This document shows positions 25,371 to 34,183 of a stretch of 64,000 bases of DNA, in pieces. Source of the DNA: UBA2336 sp049306095 (lineage in GTDB: Bacteria > Bacteroidota > Bacteroidia > Cytophagales > Cyclobacteriaceae). The notes under the pieces are model-generated. The model worked only from the letters and a program-made list of their open reading frames with translations. It was not told the origin of the DNA and searched no databases. A program made the position numbers and the translations under genes. Position 1 is the first letter of the stretch. Each line of letters begins with the position of its first letter. Where the stretch lies: NCBI GenBank assembly GCA_049306095.1, contig JBAQPU010000034.1:62001-126000 (forward strand). Direction: 5' to 3'.

Positions 25371-25961
25371 ATGAAAAATTCACTGAAGCCTTTGTCAAGA
25401 ATTATCGTGGCCGTATCAGCATTACTCATGCTGTCGGCTTTTTATGTTCCCCTATGGCAAATTCTGATGTGGGCTCCTCAATATCCGGAGGGACTGGAAA
25501 TGAAAATCTGGATTAATGACATTACGGGCGATGTGAAAATTATCAGTGCGCTTAACCATTACATCGGCATGAAGCACATTGAGGTGAGCATGTTTCCTGA
25601 GTTTCAATACATGGGCTACATTGTGGGCGCCTTAGTTGGACTAGGCCTGCTGACAGCCCTTGTAAATAAAATTAAAGCAGTATGGGCTTATCTTATTCTA
25701 CTGGCGGCAACAGGTGTTGCTGCATTGATAGATTTTTATTTGTGGGGTTACGATTACGGGCACAACCTTGATCCTACCGCACCCATTGTAGTGCCGGGTA
25801 TGTATTATCAGCCACCGCTGATTGGCACCAAACAGTTATTGAATTTCACGGCCTTCTCAGGGCCGGATATTGGCGGTTGGATATTTTTTGGAGCCGCCCT
25901 ATTGGTGGGAGGCGTTCTGGCGTTCGAAATTTATTCATCAAGAAAAAAGACCGCTTTATGA
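25371..25961 (+). CDS. Membrane protein of clade II nos clusters (NosB-like position)
   Basis: 196-aa polytopic protein with four to five hydrophobic helices (about residues 12-32, 82-100, 105-125, 165-188) and a periplasmic loop rich in aromatic residues. It occupies the place after nosZ where clade II clusters usually encode a small integral membrane protein sometimes called NosB. Its stop overlaps the nosL ATG (ATGA). It is probably involved in NosZ maturation or electron delivery, but no motif proves this. Confidence 0.65.
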   Translation: MKNSLKPLSRIIVAVSALLMLSAFYVPLWQILMWAPQYPEGLEMKIWINDITGDVKIISALNHYIGMKHIEVSMFPEFQYMGYIVGALVGLGLLTALVNKIKAVWAYLILLAATGVAALIDFYLWGYDYGHNLDPTAPIVVPGMYYQPPLIGTKQLLNFTAFSGPDIGGWIFFGAALLVGGVLAFEIYSSRKKTAL

Positions 25962-26389
25962 AAGCAGGTCTCGTAATTCTAGTAGCAGTCTTTTTATTTT
26001 CTTGTAGTGTTGAGCCTCAGCCGTTGCAGTATGGAAAAGATGCGTGCCATCATTGCAAAATGACATTGATGGATAAGAAATTTGGGGGCGAACTCGTAAC
26101 AGAAAAAGGAAAGGTATATAAGTTCGATGATGTGAATTGCATGATGACGTTTCTCGATTCCGATCATGTTGCGGGCGAAACCTTTGCGTATAAGTTAATC
26201 ATCGACTACCTGCAACCGGAAAAACTCATTCCTGCAGAAGAAGCTTTCTATTTGAAATCAGATGAAATTCGTAGTCCGATGGCCAGCGAAGTAGCTGCTT
26301 TTTCAACAGAAAAATCAATGATGGAGTACAAGTCGAAACTAAATGCGATTTATTTGAGTTGGGGAGAGTTGAGAGCGCAGTTTAAATAG
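25958..26389 (+). CDS. nosL: Copper-delivery lipoprotein NosL
   Basis: 143-aa lipoprotein (lipobox LFSCS near residue 15) with the NosL copper motif CHHCKM at residues 30-35 and the downstream KFDDVNCMMTFL segment. NosL binds Cu(I) and supplies it to apo-NosZ for CuZ assembly. I chose ATG 25958 because it overlaps the previous stop (ATGA) and starts a proper signal peptide; the upstream frame lies inside the previous gene. Confidence 0.9.
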   Translation: MKAGLVILVAVFLFSCSVEPQPLQYGKDACHHCKMTLMDKKFGGELVTEKGKVYKFDDVNCMMTFLDSDHVAGETFAYKLIIDYLQPEKLIPAEEAFYLKSDEIRSPMASEVAAFSTEKSMMEYKSKLNAIYLSWGELRAQFK

Positions 26390-26434
26390 TCAGGCTGAGT
26401 AGAGTCGAAGGCTGACAAGTATCGCCACACAAAG

Positions 26435-27754
26435 ATGAAGCGACTTAAAAATATAGTTGTAATAGTATGTGCTATTATTTTCCTCCCTTGGTCTGTGTCC
26501 TCACAGACCAACAGCAGTACATTTCGGCCTGTGCGGACACAGACCGTGGGGGGGGAGAGGTCAAACACCATTGTTGTAAGTAAAGCGGGTGCTGTAAAAA
26601 CAATCAAACAAGCCATTGAAAGCGCCCAGCCGGGCGATACCATTCTGGTTAAAGCTGGTCTTTATCGCGAAGGAAATATCGTTATTGAAAAACCGGTTGT
26701 GCTGCTGGGTGAAGATTATCCTGTGCTGGATGGCGAGCATAAATTTGAAATCATCACCATTCATACTACCAACGCTGTAATATCGGGCTTTAAGTTTATC
26801 GATACCGGGGTGGCCAGCATTAATGACCTTGCCGCGATTAAAGTCCTGGAATCAAAAAAATTGAAAATCACCAACAACAAGTTTGAAAATACTTTTTTTG
26901 GAATTTACCTGGCTAATTCTTCGCACGTCTGGGTTGAGCAAAACACCCTTCTGACCGATGCCAAGGCAGAGCACGAGATTGGCAATGGCATTCATTTATG
27001 GAAATGTGAAAACATTATCATCAATAAAAACCGGGTGGAGGGTTTTCGCGATGGAATCTATTTTGAATTCGTTACGAAATCACTCATCACCAATAACTAC
27101 AGCAAAGGCAATTTGCGCTATGGATTACACTTCATGTTTTCGCATAACGATGAGTACCGCAACAACACATTTATCAATAACGGGGCAGGTGTGGCGGTCA
27201 TGTACACGAGAGGCGTAACCATGATTAGCAATACGTTTCAGCACAACTGGGGGTCATCGTCTTATGGGTTGCTGTTGAAAGACATCAGCGACAGCCGCGT
27301 GGAGGGCAACCGATTTTTAGAAAATTCGGTAGCGGTGGTCATGGAGGGCTCCAGCAGGATTCATTTTAGTAAAAATGAGTTCAAGGCCAATGGTTTTGCT
27401 GTGCGGCTTCAGGCCAGTTGTGACGATAATGTGTTTGAGAAAAATAATTTTACTTCCAATACTTTTGATGTGGTCACCAACGGTTCGCTTGTGCTCAATA
27501 CCATCAACCATAATTACTGGGATCGCTACGAAGGGTACGATCTCGATCGCAACGCTATCGGGGATGTGCCATACAGGCCGGTAAGTCTTTACGGAATGAT
27601 TATAGAACAAACGCCCTCGGCCATGTTGTTGTGGCGAAGTTTTTTTGTATTCCTGATCGATCGAGCCGAGAAAGCGATGCCCGCCATCACCCCCGAAAAT
27701 TTAAAAGATAATTCACCAGCCATGAAACCGCATGATCTCCGTAAAGCAAGTTGA
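26435..27754 (+). CDS. nosD: Nitrous-oxide reductase maturation protein NosD
   Basis: 439-aa periplasmic protein: Sec signal peptide (cleavage after SVSSQ near residue 24) followed by a right-handed parallel beta-helix with many Asn-rich PbH1/NosD repeats (NKFENTFFGIYLANS, NNYSKGNLRYGLHF, NTFQHNWGSSSYGLLL). It contains the GNGIHLWKCENIIINKNRVEG region typical of NosD. With NosF and NosY it forms the ABC-type machine that builds the CuZ sulfide cluster. Its last 23 bp overlap nosF in another frame. Confidence 0.93.
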   Translation: MKRLKNIVVIVCAIIFLPWSVSSQTNSSTFRPVRTQTVGGERSNTIVVSKAGAVKTIKQAIESAQPGDTILVKAGLYREGNIVIEKPVVLLGEDYPVLDGEHKFEIITIHTTNAVISGFKFIDTGVASINDLAAIKVLESKKLKITNNKFENTFFGIYLANSSHVWVEQNTLLTDAKAEHEIGNGIHLWKCENIIINKNRVEGFRDGIYFEFVTKSLITNNYSKGNLRYGLHFMFSHNDEYRNNTFINNGAGVAVMYTRGVTMISNTFQHNWGSSSYGLLLKDISDSRVEGNRFLENSVAVVMEGSSRIHFSKNEFKANGFAVRLQASCDDNVFEKNNFTSNTFDVVTNGSLVLNTINHNYWDRYEGYDLDRNAIGDVPYRPVSLYGMIIEQTPSAMLLWRSFFVFLIDRAEKAMPAITPENLKDNSPAMKPHDLRKAS

Positions 27755-28463
27755 AAAGAAATTTGGCCGGTTAACCGCGCTTGAAAAAGTAAGCCTCGAG
27801 TTTCAAACAGGCAAAAGTTATGCGTTGGTTGGCCCGAACGGATCGGGGAAAACAACGCTCATCAAAAGTATTCTCGGCCTGGTGGTTCCAACCTCGGGTG
27901 AAATTTTGTTTGATGAGAAAAGCATTCGCCACGATTGGATGTACCGCGACAAAGTCGGGTACATGCCGCAGATTGGCCGCTACCCTGAGAACATGCGCAT
28001 CGGGCAATTGTTCGACATGATGAAAAACATCCGGCAAGAACATCAGAAAGTTGATGAAGATCTGATTGACGCTTTTAAATTGTATAAGATGTACGATAAG
28101 CGAATGCACGGGCTTTCTGGCGGAACGCGACAGAAGGTGAGTGCGGCACTGGCTTTTCTTTTTCACGTGCCGGTTTACATTCTCGATGAACCCACAGCCG
28201 GATTAGATCCTATTTCGGTGGAGATTCTGAAAGAAAAAATTATTCACGAGAAGCACCTGAATAAACTGCTCATCGTAACCTCTCACATTTTAAGCGATCT
28301 CGATGAGCTTACCAACAACATGGTATATATGTTTGAAGGTAAAGTACACTATGATAATACCATAGAGCAACTCAAAGCCGAAACGAAAGAATCGCGCCTG
28401 AGCAAAGCGCTCACCACCTTTATCCGTCAAAAAGAACTAGTAGCCTCCGTATCTGACTTATGA
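27732..28463 (+). CDS. nosF: ABC transporter ATPase NosF
   Basis: 243-aa ATPase: Walker A GPNGSGKTTLIK near residue 34, signature LSGGTRQKVSAALAF near 130, Walker B VYILDEPTAGLDP near 150, and switch His in VTSHILSDLDEL near 185. The start ATG lies inside the end of nosD and its stop overlaps the nosY ATG (ATGA), so NosD, F and Y are translationally coupled. Confidence 0.94.
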   Translation: MISVKQVEKKFGRLTALEKVSLEFQTGKSYALVGPNGSGKTTLIKSILGLVVPTSGEILFDEKSIRHDWMYRDKVGYMPQIGRYPENMRIGQLFDMMKNIRQEHQKVDEDLIDAFKLYKMYDKRMHGLSGGTRQKVSAALAFLFHVPVYILDEPTAGLDPISVEILKEKIIHEKHLNKLLIVTSHILSDLDELTNNMVYMFEGKVHYDNTIEQLKAETKESRLSKALTTFIRQKELVASVSDL

Positions 28464-29227
28464 CACGCGTATTAAAATATATACTCTACGATATCCTGCG
28501 CACACGCTTTGCGTTGCTGTATACTGCTTTTTTGTTTATCAGTACCTTTGCCCTTTACCAACTCGACAGCGATTCGGGAAAAGTAGTGCTGAGTTTGCTG
28601 AACATTGTACTAATGGTAGTACCGCTCGTGAGCATTGTATTTTCTACCATCCATTTTTTCAACTCCTACGAATTCATTGAGCTTATGCTGGCACAGCCGG
28701 TAAAGCGAAGCACAGTTTTTCTGGGCGAGTATATGGGTGTGGCGTCATCGTTATGCGCAGCGTTTGCTGCTGGCGTTGGCATTCCCATGCTGTTGTTTGG
28801 CATGAACCCCAGCGGCCTCACCTTGCTGTTCACTGGCATCGTGCTCACCCTGGTTTTTGTTTCGCTGGCGTTTTTATCATCGGTATTAACCCGCGATAAG
28901 GCTAAAGCCATTGGTATTGCCTTGTTGTTCTGGTTCTATTTTTCTTTGATTTATGATGGCTTGCTGTTGTGGGTGGTTTACAGTTTCAGCGATTATCCGC
29001 TTGAAAAAGTTACGGTAGCGCTTATAGCATTCAATCCGGTTGATTTAGCCAGGATTATTATGTTGCTGAAACTGGATATCTCTGCTTTGATGGGATACAC
29101 CGGGGCCTTTTACCAGGATTTTTTTGGTAGCTCTTTCGGAATATTATTTTCAAGCCTGGTGTTGTTCATCTGGGTTGTGTTGCCCATTGGATTGGCGCAA
29201 CGAATTTTTAACCGGAAAGATCTTTAA
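28460..29227 (+). CDS. nosY: ABC transporter permease NosY
   Basis: 255-aa ABC-2 type permease with about six transmembrane helices. The motif FNSYEFIELMLAQPVKR near residue 70 is characteristic of NosY. It forms the membrane part of the NosFY complex that docks with NosD. It is the last nos gene proper; the CopD-like gene follows 11 bp later. Confidence 0.92.
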   Translation: MTRVLKYILYDILRTRFALLYTAFLFISTFALYQLDSDSGKVVLSLLNIVLMVVPLVSIVFSTIHFFNSYEFIELMLAQPVKRSTVFLGEYMGVASSLCAAFAAGVGIPMLLFGMNPSGLTLLFTGIVLTLVFVSLAFLSSVLTRDKAKAIGIALLFWFYFSLIYDGLLLWVVYSFSDYPLEKVTVALIAFNPVDLARIIMLLKLDISALMGYTGAFYQDFFGSSFGILFSSLVLFIWVVLPIGLAQRIFNRKDL

Positions 29228-29238
29228 AGTAAAAACCT

Positions 29239-29673
29239 ATGAAGTGGCTTGTTCTGTTGCACGTACTGGGCGCTACGGTTTGGGCAGGGGGTCATTTGAT
29301 TTTGTCGATAGGGTTTCTTCCGCAGGCACTAAAGCATCGCGATATTTCCATCGTACTGAATTTTGAAAAGCATTATGAAAAGATTGGCGTACCCGCCTTG
29401 CTGATTCAGGTGATCACGGGCATTAGTATGGCGTTAATTTATGTTCCCTTTTCTGAATGGGGAAGTCTGGCGACTCCGCACCATGTTTATTTGTGGACGA
29501 AATTAGGATTATTGCTGGCTACGCTGGTGCTGGGCATTCACGCGCGCATCTTTATTATTCCTAAACTCACCCCTGAAAAACTTTCGTTCCTGGCCATGCA
29601 TGTAATATTGGTAACGATACTGGCTGTTGCACTTGTTATAACAGGATTGAGTTTTAGGTTTATATATTTTTAA
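29239..29673 (+). CDS. CopD-like small membrane protein
   Basis: 144-aa protein with four transmembrane helices, resembling the CopD/DUF2269-type copper-resistance or haem-linked families. Conserved His residues lie in the first helix (KWLVLLHVLGATVWAGGHLIL), in KHYEKIGVP, and in TPHHVYLWTK and MHVILVTIL, which could bind haem b or copper. Its place between nosY and the globin gene suggests a role in copper supply or membrane electron transfer for the respiratory enzymes. The name is tentative. Confidence 0.65.
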   Translation: MKWLVLLHVLGATVWAGGHLILSIGFLPQALKHRDISIVLNFEKHYEKIGVPALLIQVITGISMALIYVPFSEWGSLATPHHVYLWTKLGLLLATLVLGIHARIFIIPKLTPEKLSFLAMHVILVTILAVALVITGLSFRFIYF

Positions 29674-29682
29674 AAATGAACT

Positions 29683-30039
29683 ATGAAAGATATTGAAACT
29701 CGTGCCGATGTTGAGAAAATGGTTTCAACATTTTATGAAAAAGTAAAAACCGATGAACTGCTGGCTCCGCAATTCGAACAGGTGTATTGGCCGCATCACT
29801 TACCGGTAATGTATAACTTCTGGTCATCACTTTTGTTGGGCGACAAGTCGTACAATGGAAGTCCTATGACAAAACATATTGACCTGGCCGTTACCACTGA
29901 ACATTTTGATCGTTGGATAAAATTGTTCACGGAAAACATAGAGGCTCAATTCTCAGGTCCTGTGGCTGATGAAGCTAAAAACCGCGCGCTAGCCATCTCC
30001 AGTTTGTTTCAGCATAAGATGGGGCTGATGAAAATTTAA
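29683..30039 (+). CDS. Group III truncated haemoglobin
   Basis: 118-aa 2/2 globin. The proximal His is probably in TTEHFDRWIKLF near residue 68, with the B-helix aromatic residues in FYEKVKTDELLAPQFEQVYW and the N-W-S-S segment YNFWSSLLLGDKSYNG typical of group III. Such globins bind O2 and NO. At the end of the nos operon it may protect NosZ or the oxidase from NO; this is inference from context. Confidence 0.88.
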   Translation: MKDIETRADVEKMVSTFYEKVKTDELLAPQFEQVYWPHHLPVMYNFWSSLLLGDKSYNGSPMTKHIDLAVTTEHFDRWIKLFTENIEAQFSGPVADEAKNRALAISSLFQHKMGLMKI

Positions 30040-30049
30040 TAGAACGTTC

Positions 30050-30643
30050 TTAAAACAGAATTTTATGTTTTTCAAGCTTCAGCTTTCCGGCCTGCTCCAT
30101 TTTTTTGATTGTTCGGATTACAGTTTCAACCCGAAGGCCGGTCATATCCGCTAATTGCTGGCGGGTAAAAGGGATAACAGTTTTGCCCGATCCTTGTGTA
30201 GCCATCTTCAATTTCAGGTATTTCATGATGGTATTCAGGCGGTGCTCAGGTTCATGCGCGGAAACTTCGGTGAGGATCATAGATTTATATTGCAGCCGCT
30301 GGCATAGTACAAAATCCAGCTTGAGGTGCAAATCAAAATTATCTTTTAGCACTTGAATGAACCCGTCTTTCGGCAGCCTCCATACTTTTCCATCGGTAAT
30401 AGCCATGGCGTTGCTGGGGTATGGAAAATCACCCAATAGAGCAGGTTCGCCAAAACTTTCACCCGACTGAAAAACACCGTGTGTGAATTCCTGACCATCT
30501 TCGTTCAGGATAAACATTTTTACCTGTCCTTCTTCAACCTGGTAGAAATCAGTGGCCTGATCTCCTTCGTGAAACAAAAATTGATCTTTCCGCACACGAA
30601 TTAAACGTGCCTTATAGGATTCCAGAATTTTAGCAGGTACCAA
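30050..30643 (-). CDS. Crp/Fnr family transcriptional regulator
   Basis: 197-aa regulator: an N-terminal cyclic-nucleotide-binding-type beta barrel (FLFHEGDQATDFYQVEEG near residue 22; ESFGEPALLG near 67) and a C-terminal winged helix (FTRQQLADMTGLRVETVIRTIKKM near 155-180). The recognition helix has the VETxxR pattern of FNR, suited to TGA-N6-TCA sites. It has only one Cys, so no FNR-type Fe-S cluster; it could sense NO/haem or act apo, like Dnr-type proteins. The only in-frame start I find is TTG at 30643. Convergent to the globin gene and divergent from ccoNO, so it is a strong candidate regulator of both operons. Confidence 0.88.
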   Translation of the reverse strand: MVPAKILESYKARLIRVRKDQFLFHEGDQATDFYQVEEGQVKMFILNEDGQEFTHGVFQSGESFGEPALLGDFPYPSNAMAITDGKVWRLPKDGFIQVLKDNFDLHLKLDFVLCQRLQYKSMILTEVSAHEPEHRLNTIMKYLKLKMATQGSGKTVIPFTRQQLADMTGLRVETVIRTIKKMEQAGKLKLEKHKILF

Positions 30644-30770
30644 TGTTGTAAAAATAAGAAAAAGCAGTTGCTCATGAAAAATGATTTCGACCGGTAACTT
30701 GTACGATTTGATTGGGGTTGATGATTTTGAAAATTTTATTTTTTAGATCAAATCTTTTCTGCAATTTTTA

Positions 30771-30782
30771 TGACTCCAATCA
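30771..30782. promoter_or_regulatory. Possible TGA-N6-TCA site in the crp/ccoNO divergent region
   Basis: TGACTCCAATCA, palindromic only in its TGA/TCA ends. Its place between the regulator and ccoNO would allow autoregulation, but the motif is short. Confidence 0.25.
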
Positions 30783-30837
30783 TAAGGAGTGAATTTATAT
30801 AATTAAAGTTTGCAAATAATTTTTAGAAATAAAACCC

Positions 30838-30849
30838 TGACAAAGATCA
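30838..30849 (+). promoter_or_regulatory. Putative Crp/Fnr site upstream of ccoNO
   Basis: TGACAAAGATCA within CTGACAAAGATCACC, nearly identical to the nos site. A -7-like TACCTTTA lies at 30895-30902, 57 bp from the start of the site, and the site ends exactly 88 bp before the ccoNO ATG, the same spacing as at nos. Confidence 0.6.
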
Positions 30850-30936
30850 CCTTTTTAGCTAATTCCGCTCATAACCCCAAGGGTTGTGCGCGGATACCTT
30901 TAATCCTCAAAAATTTTGTGTTCAAAAACCTCACCT

Positions 30937-33063
30937 ATGGAACTTGAAAAATTCAGCTACGACAATAAAATTGTTCGGGCCTTTATTGTTGTTACGGTTG
31001 TTTTTGGTTTGGTGGGTATGCTGGTGGGCCTAACGGCAGCTATCCAGCTTTTTTACCCCATTGCCAATTTTGACCTGCAGTATACCACCTTCGGACGGAT
31101 CAGGCCGTTGCATACGAATGCAATCATTTTTGCTTTTGTGGGCAACGCCATGTTTGCCGGAATATACTACTCTATGCAGCGGTTATTAAAAACCCGCATG
31201 TACAGCGATACCCTTAGCTGGATTCACTTTTGGGGTTGGCAATTAATTATTCTGGCAGCAGCCATTACCCTTCCGTTGGGAATGACCACTTCAAAAGAAT
31301 ATGCTGAGTTAGAGTGGCCCATTGATATTGCCATTGCTATTGTATGGGTAGTATTTGGCTGGAATATGATTGGCACCATCATTAAACGCAGAGAGCGCCA
31401 CATGTACGTAGCCATTTGGTTCTATATCGCCACGTTTGTAACGGTAGCCGTGTTGCACATTGTGAACTCATTTGCAATGCCGGTGAGTTTTTTCAAAAGC
31501 TATTCCTGGTATGCCGGTGTGCAGGATGCACTCGTACAATGGTGGTATGGTCATAATGCGGTAGCATTTTTCCTAACCACGCCCTATCTGGGTATCATGT
31601 ATTATTATCTTCCGAAGGCAGCCAATCGGCCGGTGTACTCGTACCGGCTTTCCATCATACACTTCTGGTCGCTGATTTTTATTTATATCTGGGCGGGACC
31701 ACATCATTTGCTGTACTCAACGTTGCCTGATTGGGCTCAATCGTTGGGTGTGGTGTTTTCAATCATGCTCATTGCGCCATCGTGGGGTGGTATGCTCAAC
31801 GGATTGTTGACGTTACGTGGCGTTTGGGACAGGGTGCGGGAAGATCCGGTTCTGAAATTTATGGTGGTAGCCGTAACGGCTTACGGTATGGCAACATTAG
31901 AAGGGCCCCTGTTGTCGCTTAAAAATGTTAATGCCATTGCTCACTTTACCGATTGGATTGTAGCGCACGTGCACGTTGGAGGATTGGGATGGAACGGATT
32001 CATGATCTTCGCCATACTGTATTGGATGGTTCCGCGTATGTGGAATACCACCCTTTACTCAACAAAACTTGCCAACGTTCATTTCTGGCTGGGTACACTG
32101 GGAATTATTTTCTATGCCCTTCCAATGTATGTATCGGGTGTAGTGCAAAGCCTGATGTGGCAGGAATTTAATCCGGAGGGTTTCCTGGTATACAAAAACT
32201 TCCTTGAAACAACCGTTCAGATTATTCCTTTATACATGCTTCGGGCAGTTGGTGGTGCATTGTATTTGACGGGTGCCATCATTATGACTTACAACCTGAT
32301 TAAAACGGCTTACGCTGGGAAATTTACTGCTAATGAAGAAACCGAAGCAGCGCCTCTTGCTAAAGAATATGTAGCTACTTCAGGCGGATGGCATCACCGG
32401 TTGCTGGAGCACAAGCCTGTTATGTTTACAGTATTATCGCTGGTAGCAATTCTTATTGGTGGTATTATTGAACTGGTTCCAACGTTTGTGATTCGTTCGA
32501 ATGTGCCAACCATCAGCAGTGTTAAACCTTATACACCACTGGAGTTGCACGGTCGCGATATCTATGTGCGCGAAGGTTGTGTGGGATGTCATTCTCAGTT
32601 AATCAGACCTTTCCGTTCAGAGACCGAACGCTATGGAGAGTACTCTAAGTCGGGTGAGTATGTGTATGACCATCCATTCTTATGGGGATCAAAACGTACA
32701 GGTCCTGATCTTCACCGCGTTGGCGGAAAATATTCTGATAGCTGGCATTATAACCACATGCTGGCTCCCGATGCAGTTTCTACCGGATCGATCATGCCAG
32801 CCTATCCGTGGTTGTTTGAACAGGTGATTGACCGAAATCAAACATCGGCTAAAATCAAAGTCTTGCGAACCATTGGAGTTCCTTATGAAGAGGGTTACGA
32901 GAATCAAGCCAATGAAGAGCTGGACAAGCAGGCTAACCAAATTGCAGAGAACCTGGGCATGGAAGGAATTGAGGTTGCTGCCGATGCTGAAATTGTAGCC
33001 CTTATTGCTTACCTGCAGCGACTCGGTCAGGATATTAAAGCAGAAAGTACAACGCAAAAGTAA
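30937..33063 (+). CDS. ccoNO: cbb3-type cytochrome c oxidase, CcoN-CcoO fusion
   Basis: 708-aa fusion of the catalytic subunit I and the monohaem subunit II of the high-affinity cbb3 oxidase. The CcoN part (about residues 1-480) has some 12 helices with haem and CuB ligands in RPLHTNAIIF (near 50), WWYGHNAVAFF (near 205), WAGPHHLLYS (near 255) and VAHVHVGGLGWNG (near 345). The CcoO part carries CVGCH at 548-552 and a distal Met in GSIMPAYPWLF. The fusion is usual in Bacteroidota. I chose ATG 30937 (MELEKFSYDN) over the TTG 7 codons earlier. Confidence 0.96.
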   Translation: MELEKFSYDNKIVRAFIVVTVVFGLVGMLVGLTAAIQLFYPIANFDLQYTTFGRIRPLHTNAIIFAFVGNAMFAGIYYSMQRLLKTRMYSDTLSWIHFWGWQLIILAAAITLPLGMTTSKEYAELEWPIDIAIAIVWVVFGWNMIGTIIKRRERHMYVAIWFYIATFVTVAVLHIVNSFAMPVSFFKSYSWYAGVQDALVQWWYGHNAVAFFLTTPYLGIMYYYLPKAANRPVYSYRLSIIHFWSLIFIYIWAGPHHLLYSTLPDWAQSLGVVFSIMLIAPSWGGMLNGLLTLRGVWDRVREDPVLKFMVVAVTAYGMATLEGPLLSLKNVNAIAHFTDWIVAHVHVGGLGWNGFMIFAILYWMVPRMWNTTLYSTKLANVHFWLGTLGIIFYALPMYVSGVVQSLMWQEFNPEGFLVYKNFLETTVQIIPLYMLRAVGGALYLTGAIIMTYNLIKTAYAGKFTANEETEAAPLAKEYVATSGGWHHRLLEHKPVMFTVLSLVAILIGGIIELVPTFVIRSNVPTISSVKPYTPLELHGRDIYVREGCVGCHSQLIRPFRSETERYGEYSKSGEYVYDHPFLWGSKRTGPDLHRVGGKYSDSWHYNHMLAPDAVSTGSIMPAYPWLFEQVIDRNQTSAKIKVLRTIGVPYEEGYENQANEELDKQANQIAENLGMEGIEVAADAEIVALIAYLQRLGQDIKAESTTQK

Positions 33064-33068
33064 ACTCT

Positions 33069-33266
33069 ATGTATAAGAACGTATTGCAGAACATTACCAA
33101 CATCGAGGTATGGCCCATCGTATCCTTTGTTATCTTCTTTGTTTTCTTTCTGTGCCTGTTGTGGTGGGTATTTACGGTTGACAAAAAATTTATTGCCCGT
33201 ATGGCCTCGCTTCCAATCGAAGAAGAGGAGGAAGGAAACGTACAGACTAAAACAGAACAACTATGA
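33069..33266 (+). CDS. ccoQ: cbb3 oxidase small subunit, CcoQ-like
   Basis: 65-aa protein with one transmembrane helix (about residues 14-36, VSFVIFFVFFLCLLWWVF) and a charged C-terminal tail with EEEEEG. Its place between ccoNO and ccoP and its size fit CcoQ, which stabilises the oxidase. Its end overlaps the ccoP ATG by 4 bp (ATGA). Confidence 0.75.
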   Translation: MYKNVLQNITNIEVWPIVSFVIFFVFFLCLLWWVFTVDKKFIARMASLPIEEEEEGNVQTKTEQL

Positions 33267-34180
33267 AAAAATGGATAATTGCTTTTCTTACTTTATTGCC
33301 GACCATAACGCATGCGCAGGAGGCCGCATCGCCTGCACCTGGTAATAACCCCATGATTCCGGTTTACATCGTTACAGCAGTGGTTGTTCTGGTATTGTTC
33401 CTGGTTTTGATTGTGACGATTAACATTATTAAAGTATTGAATCTGTTCGCCCTAAAAATAGCTGAAGAGAAAGCAGCGAAAGAGGGCAGAGTGTATGTTC
33501 CGGAACCCGGCATCTTTGAAAACCTGATGCAAAAGCTTAATGCCTCTGTGCCGGTAGCGGAAGAGAAGACCATTGAACTGGATCATAGCTATGACGGCAT
33601 TCGTGAATTGGATAATCACTTGCCACCGTGGTGGAAATGGCTGTTTTATGGAACCATTGTATGGGCAGTGGTATATTTTGTTATCTATCACGTTACCGAA
33701 TCCATGCCCCTGCAAACTCAGGAGTATGAAAATCAATTGGTGCAGGCAGAAGAGGCTAAACAAAAGCTACTGGCTTCGCAGCCCGTGGAGGTGATTGATG
33801 AAAACACAATGGAGTATGCAGCAGATGCGGCTATTCTTGAAAGCGGAAAAAAAGTATTCATCACCAACAATTGTAATTCATGTCATCGAGCCGATGGCGG
33901 AGGAAATGCCATTGGCCCTAACCTGACAGACCCATATTGGCTCCACGGTGGAAGCATTAAACAAATTTTTGCCACCATTAAAAATGGTGTTGTTGAAAAG
34001 GGGATGCCCGCCTGGGGTAAGGTGATGAAACCTTCGGATGTTCGGGATGTAGCTTTTTACATTATGAGCCTCCAGGGATCAAACCCCGCTGATGCCAAAG
34101 CGCCACAAGGACAATTGGAGAACACAGCGGAACCAAAAGCGCCATCCGATAGTTTGAAGACTGTTGCCGGAGTACATTAA
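33263..34180 (+). CDS. ccoP: cbb3 oxidase cytochrome c subunit CcoP (monohaem)
   Basis: 305-aa membrane protein with a signal-like first helix (cleavable after THAQE?), a second helix near 30-55, an N-terminal CcoP/FixP domain (HSYDGIRELDNHLPPWWKWLF near 110) with a third helix, and one cytochrome c domain with CNSCH at 204-208 and a distal Met in KGMPAWGKVM near 250. Proteobacterial CcoP has two haems; only one CxxCH is present here, as in other Bacteroidota. It passes electrons to CcoO. Confidence 0.93.
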   Translation: MKKWIIAFLTLLPTITHAQEAASPAPGNNPMIPVYIVTAVVVLVLFLVLIVTINIIKVLNLFALKIAEEKAAKEGRVYVPEPGIFENLMQKLNASVPVAEEKTIELDHSYDGIRELDNHLPPWWKWLFYGTIVWAVVYFVIYHVTESMPLQTQEYENQLVQAEEAKQKLLASQPVEVIDENTMEYAADAAILESGKKVFITNNCNSCHRADGGGNAIGPNLTDPYWLHGGSIKQIFATIKNGVVEKGMPAWGKVMKPSDVRDVAFYIMSLQGSNPADAKAPQGQLENTAEPKAPSDSLKTVAGVH

Positions 34181-34183
34181 ACG

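Noticed and set aside
27317..27610. Antisense frame in nosD
   Set aside because: Shadow of the beta-helix coding sequence with no independent support.
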